DNA of 64,000 nucleotides from Pisaster brevispinus (lineage: Eukaryota; Echinodermata; Asteroidea; Forcipulatida; Asteriidae): the NCBI GenBank assembly GCA_023634235.1, contig JAMKCF010000008.1, forward strand, positions 9,504,176 through 9,568,175, read 5' to 3'. The notes beneath the pieces are model-generated. The model saw only the letters and a program-made list of their open reading frames with translations. It did no database searches and was not told where the DNA came from. Shown piece after piece: positions 31,801 to 45,100 of this stretch. The translations under genes were made by a program, and so were the position numbers. Position 1 is the stretch's first letter. Every line of letters begins with the position of its first letter.

Positions 31801-34800
31801 GTTTGAAAAGATGTGCACCCAGAGTCATGAGTTTAACCCAAAGGTAGTGTAAACCCTCCTACTGCTGATGACCGTTTTGAGTACTAGATGCGCTATGCCA
31901 TGTGGTGAATGTCCAGTACACAGATAAAATGTGTGTAGTTTTGTGCACAGTTGCTCCGCAACTGGATGGTCAGTCAACTCGCTGGCAACTGTAGGAGGAG
32001 GGTTAAAATCCTTCTATTAGCCAAAATGAAGGATTCAGAAGAACTGAGGGCTGTAGACCCAAATAACAATTGTTTATCACTGGGTCAGGCATTCCAGTCT
32101 TATCCAAGTCCAAAGAATTAGGAGAGGAGAATATTGGAAGATCGAGGTCACTTGTTGTAGGCAAATAGGCCATGGGAATCCACCAAAAACAAGTTGCATA
32201 CATTGTGTGATGGACTCGGATGAAGTTGATATGCCTGGACTCGTACTTACTATACTGGATATAAAACTGAAGCAAAATGTGGTGCTGAATTCAGATAAGT
32301 ATAATTTAGGGCAGTTATGTGAAGGTTCAAGACTTAATAAGGGACATGTTTTTTTCTTGTTCAATGACATCAAAAGTATTAAATTGAATTAATTGCCCTT
32401 GATTCCTTTGTGACATTATAAAAAAATAGGTAATGTGAAATTCCGCAAAATGTAGTGTTGAAAAACTTACAGGCATAATTGCTACCTGGGGTCAGTAACG
32501 TAGAGCTGCTTGAGCAGAAAATATTGCCGAACAAGTTTCTGCTTAGCAAAAATGAGCAGGATACTATCGAAGATTGAACATGTGACATGGTATTTTGACT
32601 GGTAACCATAATCTGCTAAGGATAATTTTGCTGTGCTAAGGTACTTTTTGTGGTCAATCAGCTCTGTGAAATTGGCTCATGATATTTCAGTTGATTTCAA
32701 AGAGGGACTTTATGATGTTAGGTGGCTGCAGATATGGTACAAGGCAATTTTCCACGTGGTTCTGAGCTTGCACACACTTCCAAGAACAATGTACTTTTGG
32801 TATTAAAGTCTGCTGTCACCTAGTGTCTACAAAAGTCTCCCATTGAAACACGTAAGCAGAGCCATGATTCTTGGCCAAGGCTAAATTCTTGCATTTAACT
32901 GATTTATTTTATAACAGGTGATAGTTGTTGTTACGGCTGATTGGACTGTCCTATGTTTTAATCATAATCTCAATCTACTCTGGGAAACCAAGCTAATGAC
33001 TATACCTAGTGGTAGATATTTTATCAGGTAAGAACAAGCACATTGCTAAACTGATGAATGTTTTAGTTTTCTGTAATGAACCCTTGCACCAACTATCTGC
33101 CACGCTCGCCATTTTGGGAGTCATATTGCATGTCAAAATGGTAGGTCTTTAAACACTACTGCATCACATAATAATGTGCATTGCACTATATAATACACAT
33201 AGGGACATTGACTCTCAAAATGGCACAGCCAAGATTGTGATGATGGCGTTAGGTGGATTGGGTCAATTGTTTAAATAAATAGAACAAACAAGATTTGTAA
33301 CCTGTACACTCGGTCAACCTGAAATTTGAGAGCTTACCTAAAAGCCTAGGATGGAGGCCATGTAACTTTGCGTGTAAAAACCTACTAATCATTTTGATTG
33401 ATACTTTTACAAGCTTGTTCTACCCATACAGCTCTATATATATTGACTAGAGTGCTAATTCCCCATTATACACTCACAACTTTTTTTCAGCCTTCCGGAC
33501 ACAGACATGTTTCAATGGAACGTTTTTAATTTGAAAAGAAGATTTTGAAAGCGAGAAGTTTGCATTAGGCATGCGCACAACAACAGCCATACAAAACTTC
33601 AAGCTTTAGGTTTGTACACAAACATAAATGCGCCCACACTGTTTCATAAACCAGCACAAGTTAGTGCTCTGTAGCTCTATGGTTGTACTTACCTATCCAA
33701 CTGTTTCTGTACCTGCATGTACATGTATGTGATGAGTTAAACAAGGTATTAACTTCTATTCCACAGAGAAATATCAGTTCAGGTGACTAGTCATATTGTT
33801 AAAGCTGATGAAGGTGGATTGGTCATCATAGGAGCTAGCCTAGGAGACAGATATCACAGGGAAGCCAGACCTCTGTGAGTATGGGCAGCCTGAACTGATT
33901 GCTATGGTTGTTTGCTTCAGTAACAAGGAATAGTCATTTGCAGTTAGCTGTAGCTGCAGCCAGAGCTGTCAATTTATATACTGCAGTGTATAATGATGGA
34001 ACAATCCTACTTTAGACATTTACCTCATTGAAGTCAGCGATGTCTTGTTCCCAATATACATGTGAACAATGATAGATCCCATTTTGTTGAACTGAGTAAA
34101 AGGGACCTGTCTGTTTTTCTTTCCATCCGCTAGACCGCCATCTGTATCTGGTGACATCTGCTCTAGAATGCTATGGTTGTGGGTTCAAATCCCCCAAACA
34201 TCTCTGCTTTTCTGCCTTTTGCATTCCACAATACTGTGTGTGTAACGACACTCATTGTGTGTAGTAATCACTACCAGTATGGTAGTTATATGGTAGTCAT
34301 TGCATGCATATATATATATTTCTTTCCAATGAAACCATTGGGTTTTTAAGACCAGTACCTGTCTTAAAGACAAAAGCAGGGGACCAGTCTACAGTTTCCT
34401 GTACTTCATGTTATGTGTGTAACACCCAGTTGAGACAGGCGCCCTAGAGTCGTGCCACACCAAATACATTAAGAGCGACTCTAGGTTGACCCAAACAAAT
34501 TTTGGTTTCAGACAGGTGAACTAAACATAACATTTACATTAAATTCGGCTCATGACAAGATTGACGTCTGAAACCAAGGCGCTCGTCGTTCCCAACGACT
34601 GCAACAGTCGATCTTTCGACTTTCAGCATGTCCAGTCGCTCCTAACTGTTTCAGACGGGGAACTCTTCATGTACTTAATTCAATAATTTGGTTCAGCGCG
34701 ACTCTAGAGCGCCTTTCTGAACCGGGTGTTATAGACCTTTCTACTGTTGATAAACAAACCACGCTGGTTGGCATGGACACCTGAATGTTCAATCGTGTTA

Positions 34801-36146
34801 ACAGATGTTGTGACAAAATTCAGCGTTTCTGCAGACTTTCAATTAACACAAAAATAAATACATCTCATGATTGGTTGCTTTGTTTCCAACAACTGAACAC
34901 TATTTTTGAATATTTGTTTAACATTGTTACAAACTGTGCCTATCCGTCTTTGCTTTGCATTTATGGCTTTCCATAATTTTCCAACCTTGGTTGGCAAAAA
35001 ACTTGGGCTGTGACATTGCAATAGAAAGGTCTATTAGCAGTTCTATTAGGTTAAGTTTGCCATCAATCAACTCACAATTTTTCTGTGTGAACAGATGATT
35101 TTCTTATTTCCATTTTCAAGAAATTGACTCAAAATGGTTGTTTGGTGTCCAGGCATGATCATAAGAGACCAGGTCAACCTCATGCTCACAGGGAAGAAGA
35201 GGATATGGATGAGGAGCAAGATGAGGAAGTGCAGAGGGTAGGAACCATTTCTCACATACTCCACCTTGTCTGGTCAAAGGCAATGTACACATTCTTACCT
35301 TCAATGTAAACACAGATTTCTTTTCAAGCAAATTTATGACCTTTTTGAAGCAAAAAAAAAATCGTCCACAATTAGATGATATGGTTTTATTGTTTTATTT
35401 CTTTTAATGCAATCAAATCTTGATGCGAGTCAATCGCGATAAAATTTCCTTCATGGTTAACATTATTATCAACTTTGTTTCTTAAGAAAGCTGAGCCTGT
35501 GGTGAATCATTTTTCTACATTTGCACTGAGTGGTCAAGATGGCTCCATCAGATGGCATCATTTACCTGGGGACTTTGAAGAACGTACAATCACACAGGAG
35601 GTAATGAACTTCGAGTTCATTATTTGTTTTCATTATATTTCTCATGTTCAAACATGTTCCATATTCAATCCTAAAGGAGCTAGCATTCTTTTCCAAATGT
35701 CTTTTATGGAAGTAAAAAGGGAAGCTTGATATAGCGTGTCGTGGCCAAGCGGATAAGAGCACCGGACTCAAGCTCTGGTGATTCCAACTCAGCAGAGTGT
35801 GGGTGTTCGAGTCCGGGTCGTGACACCTGTGTCCTTAAGCAAGACACTTAACCATTTATTGCTTCGCCCTTCGGATGGGATGTAAAGCCGTTGGTCCTGT
35901 GTGTTGTGTAACGCACGTAAAAGAACCCAGTGCACTTATCGAAAAGAGAAGGGGTCCGCCCCGGTGTTCCTGGTTTGATTGGTCGGATATTGCGCCACAG
36001 CACCTTGTAAACCATTACATGGTGCTATGTAAAGGAGTAGGTCTCATACTTCAAACGAAGCCCCACATACCTTGCAGGAAAATACTTAATGTTGAAGCGC
36101 CTTGAGCGTCACTGAGTGACGGATATGAGCGCTATATAAGAAGCCG

Positions 36147-36177
<31 letters not shown>

Positions 36178-39100
36178 GTTGGTTACAGTTTATGTATTTT
36201 TGATTGAGTCCAGCTGTTGATCCATTTTGTATCAAGCTAATATTGTTCACTAACTACCTATCCCGGTTGATGCTTTTTAAAAAGATTCATTCCGGTTAAC
36301 CCACAGTTGCTGAAATACGTCCCTTTTTATTACAAGTACCATTTATTGTTGAGAGTGTTATGGAAATATTTTCCCAATCAGTGACAATTGAGGCACCTGC
36401 CTCGCTCTTACTCTCTTGCTTTGAGTGTTTGCCATGGAGGTTATGGAAAGACAATTGGGTTGATTTTGTGTCATAAATGAGAATTTTCCTTGCCCAGTAT
36501 GAATCAAGAACTCAAAGTTGGATTAGAGTTGTGCCTTTACGTGCCGTGTATTTTCCTAAGTGGTTAAACAGAACACTGTAACTCAGTATTTACAGTCACA
36601 AAACCACAAACCACAAACCATAGTGGGGCTGTGTACAAAGCAAAATGTGTAACAAATTGTAGGGATTGAAAATAATGTATTACATTTGTAGGGGGTTAAG
36701 ATTAGAAACATTCCATCAACAAAAGTGATGTCAATCAATCTCCCTGGATAGCATCTGGGGCTAACGTTCTAAAGCAAAGGAAGGTCTCTTCTTTTTTCTA
36801 CTGTCAGCTTCATTTAACCTATGAAGAAAATAAATTTCATTGTTTGTTTACGGTTGAACAATTAACCTGTTGAACATCCCAACCCTACTATTGATGTGTA
36901 GATGTATCAATATGCATTGCTGCATTGCTACATGAATTGTAACCACTTTTATTATTATCTCTTTGTTTGGTTTATTTTAGCATCCAGAGAAAAAGGTACA
37001 TTTTTCCTTCCATTTTCTTACAAGTTTTTGCAAAAATTAAGTGAAGTATTTCTTTTGATTTCCCCTTCTTTACTTTTAGGAGTTATTTTCAGCTCATCAT
37101 TTCAAGCTTGCCTTACGTAAGGGTTTAAGTCATGTAGGGGAACAGCAGTGGAATCAGTACACCCAAGCCATCCTCAAACATTTGGTAAACAATACTGTTG
37201 TGTTATTTGCTTAGTGCTATGACTAGTCCAAGCACAACTTTTTTGAAGCCTCCTGGATGCAGATGTGTTTAAGGCAGGTGTGTGCCTGAGGAACATATTC
37301 ATTTTTCAAACAACTTGGGTTCTTGTCCAAACTGTCATATGTGCAGATGACAGGTAACACAATACAATAACTAAATGAAACCCCACATTAAGTGTTTCAA
37401 CGTGTGAATGAACATGCAGGCTTATACTGAAAATAATGAAGTTGATTAGAATTATTAATTGTTTAATTACCACCAGCTTTCATTCAAAACTGGACAGAAA
37501 AGGCAGGTAACTTGTCCTGTCCATTCCCAAGGCAAAGTATGGACATACTGATAATGCGTTAATAGAATACAAGCACTGATATGCACAAAACTGTAGAAAA
37601 CCTGTGCAAAGTTTCAAGCGTTTACATCCAATTTTAAATTTGGAATACCATCATGCACTTTGCTGGAAAGGGTGGTTGTGGTTACGGCTCAAAGCAACAT
37701 CATTTCAATATGCCAGAGATGTGGGTCTCAAGCCAGCAATATTGTTCCTTTCTCTATGATTATGAGTGCAAAAAATCCCCCTCTCCCAAAAAAATACCAT
37801 GTTTCCTGCTGTTTTTAAGGTTGACTTTTTTGGAACTGAAATTATCTTTGAGAATGATAAGAAATTTTTCAATATTTAAAGTTCTATATTTTGTTTTTAG
37901 AATAGACTTCTGTTTGTTTTGGTTATTTTCTCCAAAATATGAAATGGAAGTGAATTGTTGCATTACAAATTTGTTTTGTGTACATCATAAAGAATTTAGT
38001 ATTGCTTAAGTCACTGGGAAGTTTTGCTATCATGGTCGGCTTTGCTTTCACTTTCACACAAACCATGTCAAGGAAGTTTGTGAAAACAAAGAAGGAAGTT
38101 TGTGAAAACAAAGAAGGAAATGTTAGATTTTTTATTTCATTGATATGACTGATTTGTAAACAGCCTCATCGCTGGCAGAGAGGTTATGATACTTCCATTC
38201 TACTCGCTCGCATTATGAAAGACAACGCCAAGACCCCACAGGTAGACAAATCCGATGATGGAGCAACACTACCATCATGTGAGTATAGCTGTTCCTGCTG
38301 GCTGTTTCTGTGACAATATCTTTGCTAATATTCTAATATTGCATCAGCTAACATTATTTGTGGTTTTGATCAATGTTAAAAGTGCAATATTACTCAACAA
38401 AATACACCCTAGAATAAATAGCAGTAACAATATTACTGATGAGAGAAACACAAAACATACCACTTGCCTTCTTATTGCACTATTTGTAACAATGACTTTA
38501 AATATGTTTGTACATTTATTCATAGCAAATGAGGCAAGCCTTTCTGGATTACTAGTTAATCTCTTACTAAACAGCAATGAAAGCTTTCCAATAAATGGGT
38601 TAATTTGTTTGGGATTTGAAACTTAACAAACTTTGGTTTGTGTTGGTCTCAGTGATGGGCTTGGATGGGGAACATATTGCTGGATACCACTTTGGAGGTC
38701 TCAGACCGCACAGCCCTACTGAGCATGTCAAGAACCCTAATGCTGTAGTCATTCATATGCATGAGGTAGGATGAATATTTATGTAGACTTTTCAGAGGTG
38801 GATAGAAATTACCATTCCAACCATGTGGTGTAAAGTCTTAAACAGATTTTCACAAATGCTTCGCTTAAGCTGCACACCTTTTAACCACCGATGGCCTTCT
38901 GCAAATTTGTGACACAAATTTACTCTTCAAGAAACCAATGATTATCATTTTTAAAGAACGGTCTGAAATGAATAGCTCATGGCAGTGATGCTAGAGTGAC
39001 CCATCATTCAAAAATACCTTTATTCAGTTATCATTTTGATTGGCTGAGAGGAGATCATGTGGTCATGTTTTAACGTGGGGTATAAACAAGAGGAGCAGTG

Positions 39101-42100
39101 TTTAACCATGGCCTGTGGAAATTGAATCAAAAGTTTACGGCCCAATTTAAGCTGGTAGGTCATATACTTGGCTCGTTCAAGTTTGAAACTTGTGTGCATT
39201 AGCTTGAAACTGAAGCTCTCACGTTCGGAACTTGCTTGAGGAGCTACTTAGCGCTCAACATGGATAGTAATTTAATGCAGAGTTGAGGCAAGCTGAGGCT
39301 TAACTGTCAGATTTGTTCTCAACTTGTAAAGGTTTTTGGATGATTTTAACCTAAAGGTGTTTACAAATTGGGAATAAATGAGTGGTGACTCAGTCTTAAA
39401 AGGCCATTTAAAACCTTGTGGGTTGTAGCCATGCAATAAATGACCTTGCCTTCGGCTTGGTCCTTTATCACACAGCCAAGACCCTGCAGGTTTCAAACAG
39501 CTATTTAAGACCTCATCGCTTACTCCAATAATATTGCCTTATATTGACCAATCTTAATCAATGATAGTGATTTACTGGTGACTGATGTGGGCAACAGAAT
39601 ATGCAACAGATGCTGCAGACTCTGGCAGTGGGTAGAGAAGATGTACCGCTGCCTGTAGACACCAACCCACTAAACTTACAGCATCCCTTACATGTTGATT
39701 GCCATAGGGAGGTTATCTGTTGCTGCCTCTTATGTTAAACTGCTCATTTTATAAACTTTATAGCTTACATTAAGTTGACTGACATCGTCGATTGTCCTTT
39801 ATTTTATAAAAACTAGATTTTAATGCTGATTTTTTTCTCTTTGTAGGGTATTGAAGTACTAGATTTGGCAACCGGCAGACCGTTAACCAGACTAAAACTA
39901 TCCCATGATGTAGCCACATATGCTGATGTAGATAATGATGGCACTATTGACCAGGTCAGAGGTCAGTTAAACGAAATCTATAACGATATTTAGAAAATGA
40001 ATACAATTAGCAATTACACATTCTCGTCATAAAGAATAGAGCTTGAAATGTTATATTAAAATGCTAAACCGATCAGTGTTTTTTCAACAAAAATCAGCTC
40101 AGTTTCTTTGTTATGCTGCTGAAAACTAAAATACTGCATGTTCAACATGTGTAGATCATTCACAGAAGATGTTTTCAAATCAATTTGGCTCAAAAAATAA
40201 ACAATCTGCAAATTGGAATTAATAGGTGATTACCAACTGTTGGGACAAAAGCTTACTTTGATGGCTATTCATAAATACCTGGGACAGCTTATTTATTCTG
40301 ATTGGTGGAGAGGGGATCACGTGGCCATGTTTAAATTTGTGATATTAACACGATGAGGAGTGTTTAAATTGGCGTGAGGAAATTGAGTCAAAAGAGGGCG
40401 CTATCAGATGATGGCACGTAGAGGTTAGAATGGTCTACAGCAAAATGAATTGAACATAAGCAGTGGCTCTAACCATTTTGTGTATATTCCACACATAATT
40501 TCAGCATCTTTCACAGATGATAGTACACACAAAGATAACTGCATGGCAATTGTCAAGTCTGGTATCCCACCTCATACAATGCTGTTTAATGGATCAATCT
40601 GTGAAGCTCATGCATACATAGATGCAGTAGGTAAAGTTAAATCAATGGTATTTGTGTCAGTTTGCCATTTGTACATCTCTTGATGGTGGATTTTGGTGAC
40701 CCAAACCAGACAATGCTTTGAGCGTCTGACACTGGTTAAGCGGTTTTGCAAGTTTGGTTGTGCTGTGGTGACATCGCTGTTAGACCAAACCATGACCGAC
40801 TTTTGGGTCTGTTAGCCTTTGTTTTCAACATAAAGTGTTGCTAAAATTAGGGACTACCTTGACACCAACTTGCTTTACAATACATACCATGTACCGGGAT
40901 GAGTGTTTGGATGGTACTTGTTAAGTAAACAGTTCTAAGCTACTAGGGGCATGTTTTGGGAGCCCTGTCCAGAAACAAGTTTCCGATGTAAAACTCACTG
41001 ACTTAAACAATTTCCAAGAGCTACGTGAAAACAGGTCAGTAACCAGAAACATTTCTTGTCAGAGCAGATCTCTTGACAATTATTGTTTTAAAAGTATACT
41101 GCTTTTATTTTATTGATACATTGGTATGCTTCAACATTTGTAGTTATTAAAGAGTTCCGTAGGCATTCTTTTCATTAGTTTGTAAAAGCCACCATCTTGA
41201 AACTGAGTCTAATTTAATCAACAACTCGGCTACATTTTTTTTTTCTGAACAGCCATGCCACTGTGGCTGAACTTGCGAAAATGCATAACCCAATTGTCGA
41301 AGTTCAGACATGTTCCTGGTCAGGTTGCCACAACATGCCCAGGACTCAATTGGGTTTAGCAATGGATAGAATTTAAATTGCTTATTGGGTTAAACAATAA
41401 ATATAGTTATGATTTTCATGTCATGCTCAGCTGGATCATTGTTTGGAAGGATTACATCCATTAAAGAGAATTTGCAACTTGCCATCGCTCCAATTGTTGT
41501 ACCAAGGTAAGGCACCAATCTGAGTGTTCATCATGTCGGTTTTAAGGCCATTGTCTAGTCTGTTCTGGGTTGGCCTGCTTTCTCCCTATGGCTCTCCTCC
41601 ACTTAGCCCTGTCCGCCGCGTCCCTTGCATTGACTCCAAGCAGTTGCATGTCATTTAACACGGAGCTCTGCCACGTCTTGCGCGGTCGGCCAACGGGTGT
41701 GGGCCCATCCACAATTACGTTGGTACACCTCTTGACCCAGTTGACATCCTCCTTTCTCTCCACATGACCAAACCACCTCAGCCTGTGCCTCCTCAAAACG
41801 GTGCCGATCCCCTCCACTCCGACTCTCCTCCTCAGCTCCTCACTTGACAGCCTGTCAGCCAGAGACACCCCACACATCCACCTGATCATTCTCATCTCTG
41901 CTCATTGCATTATTATTTTGGCAATTTCTCATAATCATTCTTATAACTATAATCATCAAAAGTTATTGCCCAGATGAACAAGGAATGAAGGTAGTAAATG
42001 TTATATTTATATCAAACACAAAAGTACAGTAAACCATTGATGTCACTATACTTTTTTTTATGAGTTGGGCGCACACAACACAAGCTTGTATCATTTGATG

Positions 42101-45100
42101 TAGGTGTGTAGTGTCTACCCAATCATGCAGCAGATCAAAATTACAGTATAACATGTATGATTGTCTGGTATAGGTATGGTTGTATAGTGTGTGAACAAAA
42201 CAAAATGCCATTCAGGGTTCTTGATTTACTTTCTACCAAAACTGTTGATAATGCATGAAGGTTTCGCAATTGGGTTAAAGCTGATTTTGCTGTCCAATGC
42301 AGCGTTCTCCCTTAACAGTGGTTCGCTGGCCAGATGCCAGTTCAAACACCCAAGAACCAGTCAAACTTAACTTTAAGTGGTCCGGTTGGCTAGTTCAGTG
42401 TTGAAAATTATCTTTATTTCATTTGAAATATTGACTAGTAAAAAAGCTGGTGGACTAGTGAAATGACAAGCTAACTGGTCCTGCTGGCCAGTCACTAAAA
42501 AGGTTAAGGACAAACCCTGCCAGTCTAGTGGTAAGAAATGTCAATGTTACATTAGTGGTACACAAGACAAGTTGGTGTTGCATAATTTGGAGTACTAAAC
42601 TCATTGAGAAATTCAGCTGTTTTGTTTAGGTGCACTCACATAGAGCCATGTAATAGTGCCTTGCTAATAGTTCTTAAGAGGTGCAAAGGCTGTCGTAAAA
42701 CAATTCTTGCCATATTTAACTTCCCTTGATTGTATCTCCACCATACACAATTTTGAGATCTACAAATGGACTGAGTAAACATGATTCTATACTACTCAAA
42801 CCTGTGCTTTACTTAGCCTGTAACTAAAAAATAAATGTGTTTAAACTTGCAGTATTGCTAAGCAATCTGGAGTGATGAATCACTTGCTGGGTACCAGTAT
42901 GCTCCACAAATCACGGGGTAGACTTGATAGTATATTCCTGATTAGTAATGGTCGAGTCACCAGCTTTGGCTCATCAGGCCGTATTAATTGGCAGGTGAGA
43001 TGTCTACAATGAATGCTTCCTTTTGTATTACATTACTCCAAAGTACCCTCAATTCACTGTATAATTGAATAGTTACTGTATGTCAAAAACCTTTCCTCAT
43101 CACTGAATGATTTTTTTGTAAAGCATAGCAAAATCCTCCACTAAATGTACCAGCTGCTACTCCAAAATCATCATTTGCTAATCAATGTTACTATACCTCA
43201 TACATATTCATGATTGAGAGCCAAATTCTCAAAGGTCTGATCACCATTACGTGCCAGATGCTTTTTTGGCTGTTGACCAAGCCTTTGCGCCAGTATTCAT
43301 GCACAGCATAGGCATGAGTAGTAGACATGCGACAGTTTACTTTACGAAACAATCGTAAGTACAAACTGCGAACATCGACCTAGCTACAAACACACATGAA
43401 ATGGTGGTTGCATTTGTTAATGTCAATCTGCATTTTCCAGAGCTCAATGTAGTTGAACTAGAGATAAGTATGGGATATAGTATAACAAAAGCCCTTTTCA
43501 CACGACGGAAAAAACTAACATTCTTTGCGAAATTTTACAATTTTTTGTAAAAAATTACAATTTGGGCTTCGTGTGAAAGAACAGTAATATTTTACATCGC
43601 CTACATTCCTTGCAAAATTTTCGCAAACCTTGCGAAATTTTGTAGTACACATGTAGGTCCCGACCTCCGACAAAATCTTACGCTAGCGTAATTTTTCGCA
43701 AGGAATCTAGTCAAACCTTCGTGTGAAACGATCCGTTGTTTATTGACCGACAATCCTCGCGAAAGCGGTATTAACACGCATGCGTGAAGAACCTTCGGGA
43801 GCCGACCTTTGTGTGTTTACACACCGTTAACCGGGCACTGGTCACCGTTGCGACCATTTGCCACCTCGTCCGCGATTTCCCGCCAAACATGGCCGTTTTG
43901 GGTCAAACCATCCATTTTAGATTGGGTGGTTTCCTTCTCCATAATGTTTATCAAGGCAATCGTTTCCTCGTAGCACCAATATTTCTTGGCCTTCTTACTC
44001 TTATCTTTGGTTGATGTCTTCGCCGGTCGTTTTTTTTGAGGATATTACGGGCATAGTATTATGAATGGACTCCCCAACGTCTTCGTGAGTGTCAGCAATT
44101 TTGAAGAATGTTTACATGGTTTATTTTTTACCGACCGCGACACACTGTGCACATGCGACATACGTCATCATTTAACTGGTATAGCGCTGTTTAAGAACAA
44201 AAACTCTATAGTTCAGTGGTAACCAGCTAAGTCTGTACTCTCGTCTCATGGAACGTGGTCACATTTTTACTTGGTGTCGTGTGAAAGCTTGCGAAAGCGG
44301 TCAGGCGTGGGATGACTTCAGCGCTCGTTAAATTCGTCGCAAGGAATGTTGGGTTTTTTTTTCTCGTGTGAAAAGGGCTAAATACAACATTGTTTATTCT
44401 GGGTGGACAGTGGATGTTTATTCTGGGTGGACAGTGGATGGTAGCTCCCCTCAGAACTGGAAGTTGACTAACTAGTTTCAACTTGCAATATCTCTGGGAG
44501 CTAATATCGACTGTCCACCCTCAAACCATGTTATATTTGTATAATGAGCTTCCAGTGTACACAGAATGTGTTCAGTCTAAATGTTTTGTTATTCAAAGAT
44601 GGGGGATTGATTTGTTTTCTTATTTTGTGGGGAAACCAATGGCTACTGTGTAACTTCCCACTTGATCATCCATTGTGATTATTTTACTCATGCTAGGGCT
44701 TCTGTTTGAAAGTTCCAAAACCAAGGAATGTTAAACCACTCCTTCAATCAGTAATTCCCCCTGACTATTAAAATCAAATTATTAGTCTGTCCCATCCACA
44801 ACTTCACAGTTCTTTGTGTAGTTTCAGCAAGAAACATTAGCTCAATGCATTTCCTATGAGCTTCTTGTAATGATTGCAGTCGGACTATGTAGAAGTGGGT
44901 GAGTTTACAGTGGAATAACATCACCCTGACCAACAGGATAATGTGCATTTTTGTACAGTCCAGTCACCGAGCTCTCATTTACCACTGACACGCTTCATCC
45001 GACCTGGGTAACATTATCTTAAATGTATCTGTCTGATTCACCTTATCTTGTAGGTTGATACAAACGTCAAGTGGAATAATGCCATAACTGTCTTTAAGAA

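Noticed and set aside
35738..35826. A functional tRNA-Leu gene
   Set aside because: It folds well but is continuous with a SINE body, tail and target duplication.
38242..38278. Ending NERD1-like exon 10 at the earlier GT (38242)
   Set aside because: That donor would join the next exon out of frame at a stop; gtgagtat at 38279 keeps the conserved frame.
38255..38626. 123-codon plus-strand frame
   Set aside because: It is an extension across the exon 10 donor into intron of the NERD1-like gene in another frame; no similarity to anything.
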